Shown piece by piece: positions 49,571-61,095 of a DNA stretch of 64,000 bases. The translations under genes and the position numbers were made by a program. Source of the stretch: Henckelia pumila (taxonomy: Eukaryota; Streptophyta; Magnoliopsida; Lamiales; Gesneriaceae). Numbering within the stretch: the stretch's first letter is position 1; the number at the start of each line of letters is the position of its first letter. The notes below the pieces were generated by a model that had not been told where the DNA came from, ran no database searches, and saw nothing but the letters and a program-made list of their open reading frames with translations. The stretch is taken from positions 8,949,201-9,013,200 of the forward strand of contig NC_133122.1 of NCBI RefSeq assembly GCF_033568475.1. The letters are read 5' to 3'.

Positions 49571-49667
49571 AAACGACCTCTCTGATACCAATTGAAACGC
49601 CTAGCGTGGATTTTTGAGCTCGCATAGCAGTGATGACCCCACCAAGAACGACCTCTCTGATACCAAT
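49571..49667 (-). repeat. duplicated primer-site and LTR-edge segment
   Basis: AACGACCTCTCTGATACCAA occurs at 49572-49591 and 49647-49666; each is followed by TTGAAACGCCTA. On the minus strand each is an LTR end, then TGGTATCAGAG. Another TGAAACGCCTA lies at 49561. Confidence 0.7.
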
Positions 49668-52215
49668 TGAAACGCCTAAAACTAATAATAAATGCGGAAA
49701 TATTTTTTTTTTTTAAAATAATACTACGTAAAATATATGTACACACATGCCCATACATATATGCACGGAGTAAATGAATTTAAAAATAAATAACTTAAAT
49801 AAAAATAATGCAATCTTTAGTAAATTAAATATCTGAGTCATGCATTAAATAAAAAACATTGTACTAAACAAATATGTAAAAGTTTTCATGCACTGAAAAT
49901 ATTTAAATAAAAATAACAACATGTTTAATATCCCAAAATCATAATCATAAGACTCAGACGACGGCCGCGGGGGAATCACTGCATGTCCACTCATACGTCC
50001 TCGCCTCCAGTGGGTACTACATCCTCAACGTACTCACCTGCACCATATAAGTGTAGTGAGCCTAGAGGCCCAACATGCTAACATAACAAGGGTTTAAAAT
50101 AATTTAAAACACTCGAATACTAATACATAACATATACATGAATGAGCATGCTAAAAATCATGAATTATAATATCTGGCTTAAAAACTGATCTTAACTATA
50201 ATCATATAATACATACTGAAACATTGTTGAGCATACATTTTTCTAACATAGCATGGTTGTATCCATAGTGTAACCTGATAAAGTTCGACTGATCAGTCTC
50301 TTAAACCAACGTACGTGGCGGTGACGAATCACCCTGAAAATTTGGTAGTAAACTACCCTGATAATGACAGTAAACTGCCCTGATAAATGGGGACTGGTCC
50401 CCCTGATAATTGTCACACTACTTCAACTTCCAACATAAAATTTTTATTTGCTCAACCTTAAACATTAAATCATGCCACAAAATTATTTTATGAATGCATG
50501 TACTTAAATAAAATGTGTGTCCTTCATATATATTTAATTTAATTTTACATACTAACATATAAATACTAAAATAACTTTCATGCATAAAATAATTAAATAT
50601 ATAATCAGGACACATGCAAATTTCTCATGGTTTGTACTGAACTGCTGGCCCTAACACTCAAGCCCATTTTCTTAAAATCTGGCCCATTAACATACTTAAG
50701 CCCAATAACTTAAATTTTTAGCCCAAATAATTAAATGTAAGCCCAATTAATTATTCTAAGCCCAATTAATTTTCTTAAGCCCAAAATAAATAAAGTTGAC
50801 TCAAAATAAATAAATGGAACCCATTTAAATTTTTGGATTTAATTAGGCCCATTTAACACTTAATTAAACTTAAAACTTAAAAATAAAAATACCCGAGCCC
50901 GACTAACTTTACCTGGACCCGGACCCAACTAACATAACCCATGACCCACTGACTTGACCCGGTCCACCAACCCGACCCGGACCCATCACTGCAAACCCTA
51001 ACCCGAACTCACCCTATTCCCGATTCTGCTGCGGCCGTGAGCAGCAGCCACTCCTTGGCTGCTGCTGGCCTGCTCCGGCCACCCCTGGCCGGAGCGCCAC
51101 CGCCCAGACGTAGCCCACGTCTGGGCGGTTCGAACCTAGCCAATAACCCAGCCCCATGCACCCTAGAGCCCTTAGCCGAATCCTTCTTCCCGTGAACCCT
51201 AGTCTGCGCGCTACAGGAGGCCGATCGAACCCTCTGGGTTTCCTGGGCTCGTTTGGCTCAAACCACTCGAGCCATTCGAGTCTAGGCTACCCCCACAACC
51301 CTCTGAACCTCTGACCAGCAGCTAGGTGCAACCATGGCTAAGAAAAACGTGAGATTGATCAAGCAAACAACCGAATCCGTGCGCATACAACCACAATCAA
51401 TTAGTTTTCTGAAATTTTTTTAAAAGAAGATTGATGCTCACGCACACACACGTATAATAACAGATATGGCACGAAACAAAGGAGAAAGAATCATTCCTTG
51501 CACCGTAGTTTGAAGAGAAAGGAGTGCGTAGAACAATTCCGGGACGACGGGGCGATGACAACCGACTTGGAAGCTTCAAAAACGAGCTATGGAGAGTGAA
51601 GAACTTGAAGAACACGATGGAGATGGGGGTGAGAAACTGATGGAGGCGGCTGAGTGAGAGTGATCGGGTGAGGGGTTTGGGTAGAATAGGTTTAGGTTTT
51701 TAATTTAATTAAAAGTAAGTTTTAGGATAATTAAAATATTAATAAGGGTTTTTAAATTTAAAATATATAACTTAAAAACTCTAATTAAGAAGTAAAATCT
51801 GATAACTAAAATTAAAATCCCGAAATATATAATTAAGGGAATTTTAAAAATAATTAAAAGTCACTATTTTGGCTAAATTTGAATAAAAACGGACTCCTAA
51901 AATTATATAAAATTAAATACTAAAATTTTTGAGGAAATAAAACTCAAAATAATATTTTTGGGCTTTAAAAAGGCTCATGAAATAAATTGGATAGAAAGTT
52001 GTCATCTCGTCCGTCCACGATCCCGTCAACGCGATAAAATAATTCAAATACCAATAATTCATGAAAATCACTAATTATGGGTTAAATACTTAAAATAACT
52101 TAAATCATGCACAAATAATTTCACATAATTATTTAACCCATAATCTAAAATTCTAAATAAATAAAATCCCTAATTATGCATGCGAATTTACGTATTAAAA
52201 GTATCGGGTGTTACA
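49668..52215 (-). repeat. 3' LTR of gypsy F
   Basis: Minus strand TGTAACACCCGATAC...TTTCA, about 2.55 kb. It abuts the F polypurine tract on the right, but on the left it meets a primer-site-like sequence, as a 5' LTR would. It holds a GC-rich patch with three perfect stem-loops at 51041-51128. The frame at 51397-51615 is LTR sequence. Confidence 0.75.
51041..51128. repeat. three consecutive perfect stem-loops in the gypsy F LTR
   Basis: Stem 1: GCAGCAGCCA 51041-51050 with 51056-51065. Stem 2: GCTCCGGCCA 51072-51081 with 51086-51095. Stem 3: CCGCCCAGACGT 51100-51111 with 51117-51128. Loops are 4-5 bases. The arm sequences differ between the three stems. Confidence 0.9.
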
Positions 52216-52233
52216 ATTCTCCCCCCCCCCCCC
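52216..52233 (-). other. polypurine tract of gypsy F
   Basis: On the minus strand a run of 13 G then AGAAT meets the LTR start. It is longer than the tract of element E. Confidence 0.8.
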
Positions 52234-52265
52234 TAAATTGAATTTCGTCCTCGAAATTAAAGTAC

Positions 52266-53836
52266 TTACCTGAACAACTCCGGATAGCGAGTCTTCATGT
52301 CTGCCTCGGTCTCCCAAGTAGCTTCCTCCTCTGAGTGATTCAGCCATTTGACTCTGACCATCGGTATGACCCGCGTCCTCAACCTGCGCTCCTCCCTAGC
52401 CAAGATCCGTATAGGTCTCTCCTCAAATGCTAACTCCGGTGTCAACTGAAGAGGCTCAAAATCCAACACATGCGACGGGTTAGAGACATATCTCCGAAGC
52501 ATGGATACATGGAAAACGTTGTGCACTGCTGCAAGCCCTGGCGGTAGAGCTAAACGGTAGGCCAACGTGCCAACTCTCTCCAAAATCTCGAATGGCCCTA
52601 TAAATCTCGGATTAAGCTTACCTCTCCGGCCAAAACGTACCACTCCCTTCATAGGTGACACTCTCAGAAACACGTGATCACCTACTGCGAACTCCAAATC
52701 TCGTCGTTGAGTATCTTCATAACGCTTCTGACGACTCTGAGCAGTCCTCATGCGATCCTGAATCTGAGTCACAATGTCAGCTTTCTGCTGCACAATCTCT
52801 GGACCCTGTAAAATCCTCTCACCAACCTCATCCCAATGCACAGGAGATCTGCATCTCCTCCCATACAACGCTGCATAAGGAGCCATACCTATAGACGACT
52901 GAAAACTGTTGTTATAGGTAAACTCCACTAACGGCAATCTAGTCTCCCAAGAGCCCTGAAAATCGATGACGCAAGCTCTCAATAGATCCTCGAGAACCTG
53001 AATCACTCTCTCAGACTGACTGTCTGTCTGGGGATGAAAAGCTGTGCTAAACAGAAGTCTAGTCCCCAAAGCTGTATGCAAACTCTTCCAAAACGCGGAT
53101 GTGAATCTCGGATCTCTATCGGATACAATGGACACAGGTATGCCATGCAATCTAACAATCTCCTTGATGTACAGCTCTGCATACTGTGTCAAGGAGTAGG
53201 TAGTCCTCACCGGCAAGAAATGAGCTGACTTGGTGAGTCTATCCACGATCACCCATATAGCTGTACATCCTCTAACACTCCTCGGAAGGCCAACTACAAA
53301 GTCCATCGTAATGTTCTCCCATTTACATTCCGGAATAGGAAGAGGTCTAAGAAGTCCTGCTGGACGCTGATGCTCTGCCTTGACTTGCTGACAAGTCAAG
53401 CACTCTGACACAACTCTCCCGATGTCTCTCTTCATCCCGGGCCACCAATACAATAGCTGCAAATCTCTGTACATCTTCGTACTTCCGGGGTGAATGGAGT
53501 ACGGAGATGTGTGAGTCTCTGCTAGAATCTCAGCTCTCAACTGATCGACGTTCGGTACCCACATCCTACCACGGTACTGAACAATGCCATCCACAACTGT
53601 ATAAAGACGACCACCCTTGGCCTCATCTCTCTGCCTCCAACGTTGTAACTCCTCATCAGTAGTCTGTCCAACTCTGATCCGATCTCGCAGAATCGGCTGC
53701 ACCGTCAACACTTACAAGCTCGGTGTATGACCACTCGATTACAACTCCAAATCAAACCTCTGAATCTCGCTCTGCAGTGGTAGCTGCACTGTCAAACACG
53801 ATACCACTGATGACTTCCGACTCAAAGCATCGGCCA
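52266..53836 (-). pseudogene. gypsy F integrase and chromodomain-like tail
   Basis: The 52266-53711 frame holds the zinc site ([22 protein letters not shown]), the catalytic core [20 protein letters not shown] and TDSQSERV (usually DGQSER, so Gly to Ser), [19 protein letters not shown] and the tail RVKWLNHSEEEATWETE. Upstream, 53712-53836 continues the RNase H-integrase linker (ADALSRKSS) with two TAA stops. Element E interrupts the frame after the codon pair at the GGCCA target site. The integrase part itself is open over 481 codons. Confidence 0.9.
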
Positions 53837-55136
53837 TGTAGTGACCCTTACCCGGATCACCTACTAAACAGAACTTAGGCATGCAATTAACTTAATAAAA
53901 CAGATATCAGAATAAAACTACGGAAACCAATAACATTATACAATCCCAAGAAAAGGAATCTGTAATTATCCAATAATATACAACAAAATCGAATAGCTGT
54001 ATAAACCCAAACGACAGTAATAAAGCCTAGACGAAGCTCCAGCTGGCCAACCACTGACTAGCCCCTCCTGGATCCACCCTCCTCGTCCAATCGCAAACCT
54101 GCCCCATGGAATAGGGTGTCCAGAAAATACAGAGTACGAGACGTGAGCATACAACGCTCAGTGCGAGAGTATGAGTATACATGCATGCAAAGTGAACTCC
54201 CTATAGACTCGAGGTCAAGGATCAGATAACAGAGACAGACCGGGCCCTGGTATGTAGCACGCTGTGCCGTCGCTTCAGGAGGTGGCTCCCATACCGAGAT
54301 AACTGTGGATACGCCGGACCCAAATCGATGGAAGTCCATCCACTAACAGGATAGGGTACAACCCTATTACAGACATCTCGAAGGAGATACAGCAAGATGC
54401 AAATGAATGCAGCATAATATCATGGCATATAAATCATGCAGTCATATAATACATGCATACTCAGTCAGGATATCTCGAACAGTACTTTCGTACCTCAGAA
54501 CAGTGCAAGCTCTACCAACTCTAGGTCCACGCCTATAGTCTGCTCTACACTGCCAAATGATACCACTATCATCAAAGTGCTCTAAATGCCTTAACTAAGC
54601 TATTGCATACTCCTAAATATTTATAGGAAGCAAAAGCTATACCTTCGTCCGTCGTTAGCCCTTTGATGTCGATGCCTCCAGAACTTGGGCACAACTCCGC
54701 TACGACTATCGAACGCCTCTCCGACCTCCGGACCAAGCCTAAGAAGACTAGAACAGCTCGAATATGACTAGAAATAGAGAGGAAATCCGGAATTGGCAAG
54801 GAGAAATGAAGTCTCGGCCTTCTATTTATAGACAACGATCGGAGCCTCCGATCCTTGATCGGAACGTCCGAACCTCGATCGGAACGTCCGATCCTGCCAT
54901 CGGAGCTTCCGAAGATCCTGATCTGCCACGTGTCAAAATATCACTTGATGACTGCGGATAGGGGTGATCGGAGCCTCCGGTCCTGATCGGAGCTTCCGAT
55001 CCAGCCACACGTCATGGATGACGTAATATCATCGGTGCCTCCGATCGTCCCTTCGGAGCTTCCGATCCGTCCGATGCCTAATTGAATTAATTAGCATTAA
55101 TCCTTTAATTACTCAATTAGGGCACGGGCTACTACA
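53837..55136 (-). repeat. 3' LTR of element E
   Basis: Minus strand TGTAGTAGCCCGTGCCC...GGGTCACTACA. Eight palindromes (54837-55067) upstream of TATAAATA (54823-54830). Open frames at 54058-54339 and 54572-54835 repeat exactly in the other LTR and are not genes. Confidence 0.96.
54823..55067 (-). promoter_or_regulatory. palindrome array and TATA box, 3' LTR of E
   Basis: Units such as GATCGGAGCCTCCGATC, GATCGGAACGTCCGATC and GATCGGAGCTTCCGATC: 7-base arms around a variable 3-base centre. The nearest unit is six bases from the TATA box on the minus strand. Confidence 0.85.
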
Positions 55137-55145
55137 TTCTCCCCC
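55137..55145 (-). other. polypurine tract of element E
   Basis: Minus strand GGGGGAGAA directly before the LTR start TGTAGTAG. Confidence 0.85.
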
Positions 55146-55271
55146 ACTTAAGATATTTCGTCCTCGAAATCAGATCTTAAGTACCGAATGCAAATACAAA
55201 AATCAGAAACATTCTTTATTCAAATCAAACGTTTACAGAGTTTGCAACTGAATACAACTTAAAGAATGAAA

Positions 55272-58200
55272 TCAAAACAACTCAGGATGGTCTTTACGCA
55301 TCCTGTCCTCAAGCTCCCAAGTAGCTTCCTCAGTGCCTCTGCGCTGCCACTGAACTAAAACCAAAGGAATGACTTTGTTCCGTAAAACCTTATCCTTATA
55401 ATCAAGGATACGAAGAGGTTTCTCAACATAAGTCAAATCCTTGTCTACCTGAACCTCAGATCGCTGCAGAATATGAGATTCATCCGCCACATATCGTCGC
55501 AACAGAGATACGTGGAACACGTCGTGAATACTGGATAGATGCGGTGGCAAAGCTAGTCGATAAGCCAAATCGCCAATACTTTCCAAGATCTCAAACGGAC
55601 CGATAAATCTGGGAGACAACTTGCCCTTAAGGCCAAATCTGAGAATCTTGCGGAAAGGTGACACTCTCAGAAACACTTTCTCCCCGACCTCGAACTGCAA
55701 AGGCCTACGCTTGATATTAGCATAGCTGGCCTGACGATCCTGTGCAGTCTTAATCCGTTTCTTGATTTGATCAACAATGTCTATCGCCTGCTGGATAAAC
55801 TCCGGTCCCTCAGCCTGTCTCTCCCCCACTTCTTCCCAGAAGAGTGGAGTACGACAACGTCGCCCATACAACGCCTCAAAAGGTGCCATCCCAATACTAG
55901 TGTGATAGCTGTTGTTGTAAGCGAACTCGATCAACGGCAAATGATCCTGCCAGGCTGAACCAAAATCCAAGACGCACGCTCTAAGCATATCCTCTAACGT
56001 ACGGATAGTGCGCTCTGACTGACCATCAGTCTCTGGATGATAGTCTGTACTCAAACTGAGAGTAGTACCCATCGCACGCTGAACACTCCCCCAGAATCTA
56101 GAAGTAAACCTGGGGTCCCGATCGCTGACAATGCTCACAGGCACTCCATGAAGTCGAACGATCTCCTGAATGTACAACCGAGCCATACGATCCACATTGT
56201 ACTCCCGGCTATAGGCAATGAAATGCGCTGACTTGGTGAGTCGGTCCACCACAACCCAGATAGCATCACAGTTCCTCGGGGATACCGGCAAATGGGTCAC
56301 AAAGTCCATAGTGATAAACTCCCATTTCCATTCAGGAATAGGCAGACTGTGAAGCAATCCTCCAGGTCGTCGGTGCTCTGCCTTGACCTGTTGACACACC
56401 AAACATCTCGAAACAAACTGATAAACACTGCGTTTCATTCCCTTCCACCAGAAACGAGTACGTAGATCCTTGTACATCTTGTTGCTCCCAGGATGAATAC
56501 TCAACTTAGTGCGATGTGCCTGAGATAAAATCTCCTCTCGCAACTCTTCATCCTGTGGAATCACAAGCCTACCAGACAAACACAGAAATCCATCTGACTG
56601 ATAATGAAATCCAGACGAGCTACCTTCGTTAGCTAGACGAGCTAAACGCTGGGTCTTTGAATCAGACATCTGAGCATCTCGGATCCGCGAGTACAAGGCT
56701 GGCTCAGATAATATCGCAAACATCTGGATACTCTGCATACCTTTCTTATGCTTGAAGGTATAACCTGAAGTACAACAGTCACTGATCGCACTAGACATCG
56801 AACAAGTCTGAAGTGCGGATAGTCGCACCTTGCGACTCAAGGCATCAGCGGTGAGATTAGCAGCTCCCGGATGGTACTTAATCTCGCAATCATAGTCCTT
56901 AAGCAAGTCCATCCAACGTCTCTGCCTCATGTTCAATTCTGCCTGAGTGAACAAATACTTGAGACTCTTATGGTCGGTGAAGATCTCAAATTTCTCGCCA
57001 TACAGATAATGACGCCAGATCTTCAAAGCGAACACAATGGCTGCTAACTCCAAATCATGGACTGGGTAGTTGTCCTCGTGAAGCTTCAGCTGTCTAGAAG
57101 CGTATGCGATCACATGCCCATTCTGAGTCAGGACACAACCTAACCCCTGAAGAGAAGCATCCGTGTAAACTACATACCCTCCAGATCCTGACGGTAATGC
57201 TAACACCGGCGCAGAAGTCAACCGCCGTCGAAGCTCACGGAAATTCTCCTCACACTCGGAGGACCACTCATAATCCACACCCTTGCGGGTAAGCTGCGTC
57301 AACGGTCGAGCTAACTGAGAGAAGTTCAGAATGAAGCGACGATAATACCCTGCTAGACCCAGAAAACTACGGATCTCAGCAACTGTCGTCGGACGCGACC
57401 AATTAAGTACCGCTTCAATCTTGCTTGGATCAACAGAAATCCCCTCCCTGGATATGATATGGCCAAGAAAAACCACTCTATCCATCCAGAACTCACACTT
57501 GCTCAGCTTGGCGTACAATTGCTCATCTCGAAGAGTCTGTAGTACCAACCGCAAGTGAGAAACATGCTCTTCCGTATTACGCGAATACACCAAGATGTCG
57601 TCAATGAAGACCACGACAAACTTGTCCAAATACTCCCTGAAGACACGGTTCATCAAATCCATGAATATAGCCGGCGCATTAGTCAAACCAAATGGCATCA
57701 CTAGGAACTCGTAATGCCCATAGCGAGTACGGAATGCAGTCTTGGCTACGTCCTGATCACGGACTCTCAACTGATGATACCCAGATCTCAAGTCAATCTT
57801 GGAGTAAACTGACGTGCCCTGCAGCTGGTCAAACAAGTCATCAATGCGAGGCAACGGATACTTGTTCTTCACATTGACTCGATTCAGCTGCCGATAGTCA
57901 ATGCACAGCCGCATCGACCCATCCTTCTTCTTCACGAAGAGAACAGGAGCTCCCCAAGGAGATACACTAGGACGAATGTACCCCTTGTCCAAAAGATCCT
58001 GTAGCTGATTCTTCAACTCACGCATCTCTGACGGAGCCAGACGATACGGTGCTCTAGAAATAGGCGAAGTACCCGGCATCAACTCTATGCCAAACTCGAC
58101 TTCCCTAGCAGGAGGAAAACCCGGAATCTCATCAGGAAACACATCTGGAAATTCATCCACAACAGGAATGCTCTCTATCCCAATACTCTCAGCGGACAAA

Positions 58201-59687
58201 TCAACTGCATAGATAAGGTAGCCTTTCCCGCCAGACTCTAGACCTCGACAGGCTCTCAAAGCTGATACCAAAGGCATCGGGGATCGCGCTCCCTCACCAT
58301 AGAAAAACCAACTCTCACTCCCTTCCGGATGAAAGCGCACTAATCTCTGATAGCAGTCCACTGAAGCTCGATAGGTAGTCAGCACATCTATTCCCAGAAT
58401 GCAATCAAAGTCGTCCATCGCCAGGACCATGAGATTCGCTAACAGAACGTTCCCTTCAAACTCTAAAGGGCAACCCATCACTAGACGCTTAGCCAAAGCA
58501 GATTGGCCCGTCGGAGTAGAAACAGACATCACTACGTCTAGTGCAATGCATGGTAATTTATGCCTCTTAACAAAACGTGCAGAAATGAAGGAATGAGATG
58601 CACCAGTGTCAATAAGTACAAGAGCAGGTATACCATAAAGCATAAATGTACCTGCGATGACTTTCTCATTCTCCTCCACAGCCTGATCATGTCTCAGGGC
58701 AAACACCTGGCCAGAAGCTCGTGGCCTCAAATGAGAACTCCCAGCAGACTGTCCCTGCGGCCTCTGCTGAACGGTGGCCTGAGAACCCGATCCTGTACCA
58801 GAACCAGAACCACCTCCCCCAGACAGTGGACAATCCCTCCGGATATGACCAGTCTCTCCACAACGGAAACAAGCTCCAGAAGCTCTGTGGCACTTGTCGG
58901 ATGGATGGTTCTTCCCACAGTGATCACACTTGTCCTTCTTACCAAAACGGACAACACCTCCAGAACCAGAGGAAGAAGAAGATCCAGACTTCTTGAAAGT
59001 TTGGGCATGGGGACCCAAAGAACTAGCAGGTCTCGACTGAGAGAAAGACCTGTTCCGCCGAATGCTGTCCTCCGCCTGGTGACAACGGCTCACCAAACCC
59101 TCATAGGACATGTCGTCACCAACTGCCACACGGTCATGGATCTCAGGGTTAAGGCCCTGAAGGAATAGATTATACTTCATCTCTGAGCTATCAGCAATCT
59201 CAGGGCAATAGGATAACAGATCAAAGAACCTCTGCTGATACTCACCGATAGACATGGCTCCCTGTCGCAGACTCAGTAGCTCGCCTGCCTTCGACTGACG
59301 GAGTGCAGGAGGAAAATACCGCTTTTGGAAAGCTGTGCGGAACTCGGCCCAGGTGGCCACTCCTCTCGCCGCAACAAAAGGTGCAGAAGTAAACCTCCAC
59401 CACCTGCGCGCACGCCCATCCAGAAGATAGCCAAGGGTCTCCACCTTCTGCTCATCGGTGCATTGGAAAGTCTGAAAAGTTGTCTCCATGCGGTCTAACC
59501 AGTTCTCCGCATCCTCCGGAGACTCACCTCCAACTAAGGGCTTAGGACCCATAGCTAAGAATCGACGCACAGTGAAACGCTCGTCGTCATGGTGACGATG
59601 ACGCCGTTCTCGACGAGGCTCCCGGTCGGCATCACCCCAACGCCCACCAACACTGCCATGAGAACTCTGGTCGTCACGATTTGACAT
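55272..59687 (-). CDS. element E gag-pol polyprotein, intact (1471 aa)
   Basis: One uninterrupted frame from ATG at 59687, 46 bases inside the primer site. Capsid domain at about residues 55-165 ([31 protein letters not shown]). Zinc motifs at C254/C257/H261/C266 and C273/C276/H281/C286. Protease DTG 360-362. RT about 550-710 with FVKKKDGS and FIDD at 694-697. RNase H D843, E880, D905. Integrase zinc site H1058/H1065/C1095/C1098, catalytic D1128, D1189 or D1191, E1225. [19 protein letters not shown] and a chromodomain-like C-terminus ([19 protein letters not shown]) at about 1410-1471. The tail is thought to guide insertion to heterochromatin in chromoviruses. Length and order are normal for a plant chromovirus, and no key residue is missing. 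Confidence 0.97.
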   Translation of the reverse strand: MSNRDDQSSHGSVGGRWGDADREPRRERRHRHHDDERFTVRRFLAMGPKPLVGGESPEDAENWLDRMETTFQTFQCTDEQKVETLGYLLDGRARRWWRFTSAPFVAARGVATWAEFRTAFQKRYFPPALRQSKAGELLSLRQGAMSIGEYQQRFFDLLSYCPEIADSSEMKYNLFLQGLNPEIHDRVAVGDDMSYEGLVSRCHQAEDSIRRNRSFSQSRPASSLGPHAQTFKKSGSSSSSGSGGVVRFGKKDKCDHCGKNHPSDKCHRASGACFRCGETGHIRRDCPLSGGGGSGSGTGSGSQATVQQRPQGQSAGSSHLRPRASGQVFALRHDQAVEENEKVIAGTFMLYGIPALVLIDTGASHSFISARFVKRHKLPCIALDVVMSVSTPTGQSALAKRLVMGCPLEFEGNVLLANLMVLAMDDFDCILGIDVLTTYRASVDCYQRLVRFHPEGSESWFFYGEGARSPMPLVSALRACRGLESGGKGYLIYAVDLSAESIGIESIPVVDEFPDVFPDEIPGFPPAREVEFGIELMPGTSPISRAPYRLAPSEMRELKNQLQDLLDKGYIRPSVSPWGAPVLFVKKKDGSMRLCIDYRQLNRVNVKNKYPLPRIDDLFDQLQGTSVYSKIDLRSGYHQLRVRDQDVAKTAFRTRYGHYEFLVMPFGLTNAPAIFMDLMNRVFREYLDKFVVVFIDDILVYSRNTEEHVSHLRLVLQTLRDEQLYAKLSKCEFWMDRVVFLGHIISREGISVDPSKIEAVLNWSRPTTVAEIRSFLGLAGYYRRFILNFSQLARPLTQLTRKGVDYEWSSECEENFRELRRRLTSAPVLALPSGSGGYVVYTDASLQGLGCVLTQNGHVIAYASRQLKLHEDNYPVHDLELAAIVFALKIWRHYLYGEKFEIFTDHKSLKYLFTQAELNMRQRRWMDLLKDYDCEIKYHPGAANLTADALSRKVRLSALQTCSMSSAISDCCTSGYTFKHKKGMQSIQMFAILSEPALYSRIRDAQMSDSKTQRLARLANEGSSSGFHYQSDGFLCLSGRLVIPQDEELREEILSQAHRTKLSIHPGSNKMYKDLRTRFWWKGMKRSVYQFVSRCLVCQQVKAEHRRPGGLLHSLPIPEWKWEFITMDFVTHLPVSPRNCDAIWVVVDRLTKSAHFIAYSREYNVDRMARLYIQEIVRLHGVPVSIVSDRDPRFTSRFWGSVQRAMGTTLSLSTDYHPETDGQSERTIRTLEDMLRACVLDFGSAWQDHLPLIEFAYNNSYHTSIGMAPFEALYGRRCRTPLFWEEVGERQAEGPEFIQQAIDIVDQIKKRIKTAQDRQASYANIKRRPLQFEVGEKVFLRVSPFRKILRFGLKGKLSPRFIGPFEILESIGDLAYRLALPPHLSSIHDVFHVSLLRRYVADESHILQRSEVQVDKDLTYVEKPLRILDYKDKVLRNKVIPLVLVQWQRRGTEEATWELEDRMRKDHPELF

Positions 59688-59733
59688 CTACAAAAATACC
59701 TCAAGATGAGACTAAATCCCAAGAAATCTTTTG

Positions 59734-59748
59734 CATGCTCTGATACCA
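59734..59748 (-). other. primer-binding site of element E
   Basis: Minus strand TGGTATCAGAGCATG, four bases from the 5' LTR edge at 59753. Confidence 0.9.
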
Positions 59749-59752
59749 TAAA

Positions 59753-61090
59753 TGTAGTGACCCTTACCCGGATCACCTACTAAACAGAACTTAGGCATGC
59801 AATTAACTTAATAAAACAGATATCAGAATAAAACTGCGGAAACCAATAACATTATACAATCCCAAGAAAAGGAATCTATAATTATCCAATAATATACAAC
59901 CAAATCGAATAGCTGTATAAACCCAAACGACAGTAATAAAGCCTAGACGAAGCTCCAGCTGGCCAACCACTGACTAGCCCCTCCTGGATCCACCCTCCTC
60001 GTCCAATCGCAAACCTGCCCCATGGAATAGGGTGTCCAGAAAATACAGAGTACGAGACGTGAGCATACAACGCTCAGTACGAGAGTATGAGTATACATGC
60101 ATGCAAAGTGAACTCCCTATAGACTCGAGGTCAAGGATCAGATAACAGAGACAGACCGGGCCCTGGTATGTAGCACGCTGTGCCGTCGCTTCAGGAGGTG
60201 GCTCCCATACCGAGATAACTGTGGATACACCGGACCCAAATCGATGGAAGTCCATCCACTAACAGGATAGGGTACAACCCTACTACAGACATCTCGAAGG
60301 AGATACAACAAGATGCAAATGAATTCAGCATAATATCATGGCATATAAATCATGCAGTCATATAATACATGCATACTCAGTCAGGATATCTCGAACAGTA
60401 CTTTCGTACCTCAGAACAGTGCAAGCTCTACCAACTCTAGGTCCACGCCTATAGTCTGCTCTATACTGCCAAATGATACCACTATCATCAAAGTGCTCTA
60501 AAAGCCTTAACTAAGCTATTGCATACTCCTAAATATTTATAGGAAGCAAAAGCTATACCTTCGTCCGTCGTTAGCCCTTTGATGTCGATGCCTCCAGAAC
60601 TTGGGCACAACTCCGCTACGACTATCGAACGCCTCTCCGACCTCCGGACCAAGCCTAAGAAGACTAGAACAGCTCGAATATGACTAGAAATAGAGAGGAA
60701 ATCCGGAATTGGCAAGGAGAAATGAAGTCTCGGCCTTCTATTTATAGACAACGATCGGAGCCTCCGATCCTCGATCGGAACGTCCGAACCTCGATCGGAA
60801 CGTCCGATCCTGCCATCGGAGCTTCCAAAGATCCTGATCTGCCACGTGTCAAAATATCACTTGATGACTCCGGATAGGGGTGATCGGAGCCTCCGGTCCT
60901 GATCGGAGCTTCCGATCTAGCCACACGTCATGGATGACGTAATATCATCGGTGCCTCCGATCCTCATCGGAGCTTCCGATCCCGATCGGAGCTTCCGATC
61001 GTCCCTTCGGAGCTTTCGATCCGTTCGATGCCTAATTGAATTAATTAGCATTAATCCTTTAATTACTCAATTAGGGCACGGGCTACTACA
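59753..61090 (-). repeat. 5' LTR of element E
   Basis: 1338 bp, identical in plan to the 3' LTR with 38 extra bases in the palindrome zone (about 60962-60999). TATA box 60739-60746. Confidence 0.96.
60739..61020 (-). promoter_or_regulatory. palindrome array and TATA box, 5' LTR of E
   Basis: About ten units from 60753 to 61020, two more than the 3' LTR. The extra pair is two GATCGGAGCTTCCGATC-type units in tandem. This LTR would drive transcription of the element. Confidence 0.85.
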
Positions 61091-61095
61091 GGCCA

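Larger units (their letters stand above)
53837..61090 (-). mobile_element. Ty3/gypsy element E, family P, complete and coding-intact
   Basis: 7254 bp, flanked by GGCCA (53832-53836, 61091-61095). 3' LTR 53837-55136 (1300 bp), polypurine tract 55137-55145, ORF 55272-59687, primer site 59734-59748, 5' LTR 59753-61090 (1338 bp). About 15 substitutions by eye separate the LTRs, plus one 38-bp difference in the palindrome array. All signals for transposition are present. Its insertion split the pol of gypsy F. Confidence 0.97.

Noticed and set aside
50930..51350. Pro/Gly-rich GC segment as a coding exon
   Set aside because: It is within an LTR, has stops in all frames over short distances, and is better described by its stem-loops.
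54058..54339. ORFs of 60-93 residues in both LTRs of element E
   Set aside because: They are LTR sequence present identically in both repeats and cover promoter and U5 regions.
54837..55067. Calling the palindromes heat-shock elements
   Set aside because: Only some units contain a GAAnnTTC-type core; the kept feature is the CGGA/TCCG half-site pair. The factor is unknown.
58560..59168. Plus-strand ORF of 202 residues
   Set aside because: It is the antisense of the gag of element E; its low-complexity Arg/Thr/Ser content mirrors the gag linker.
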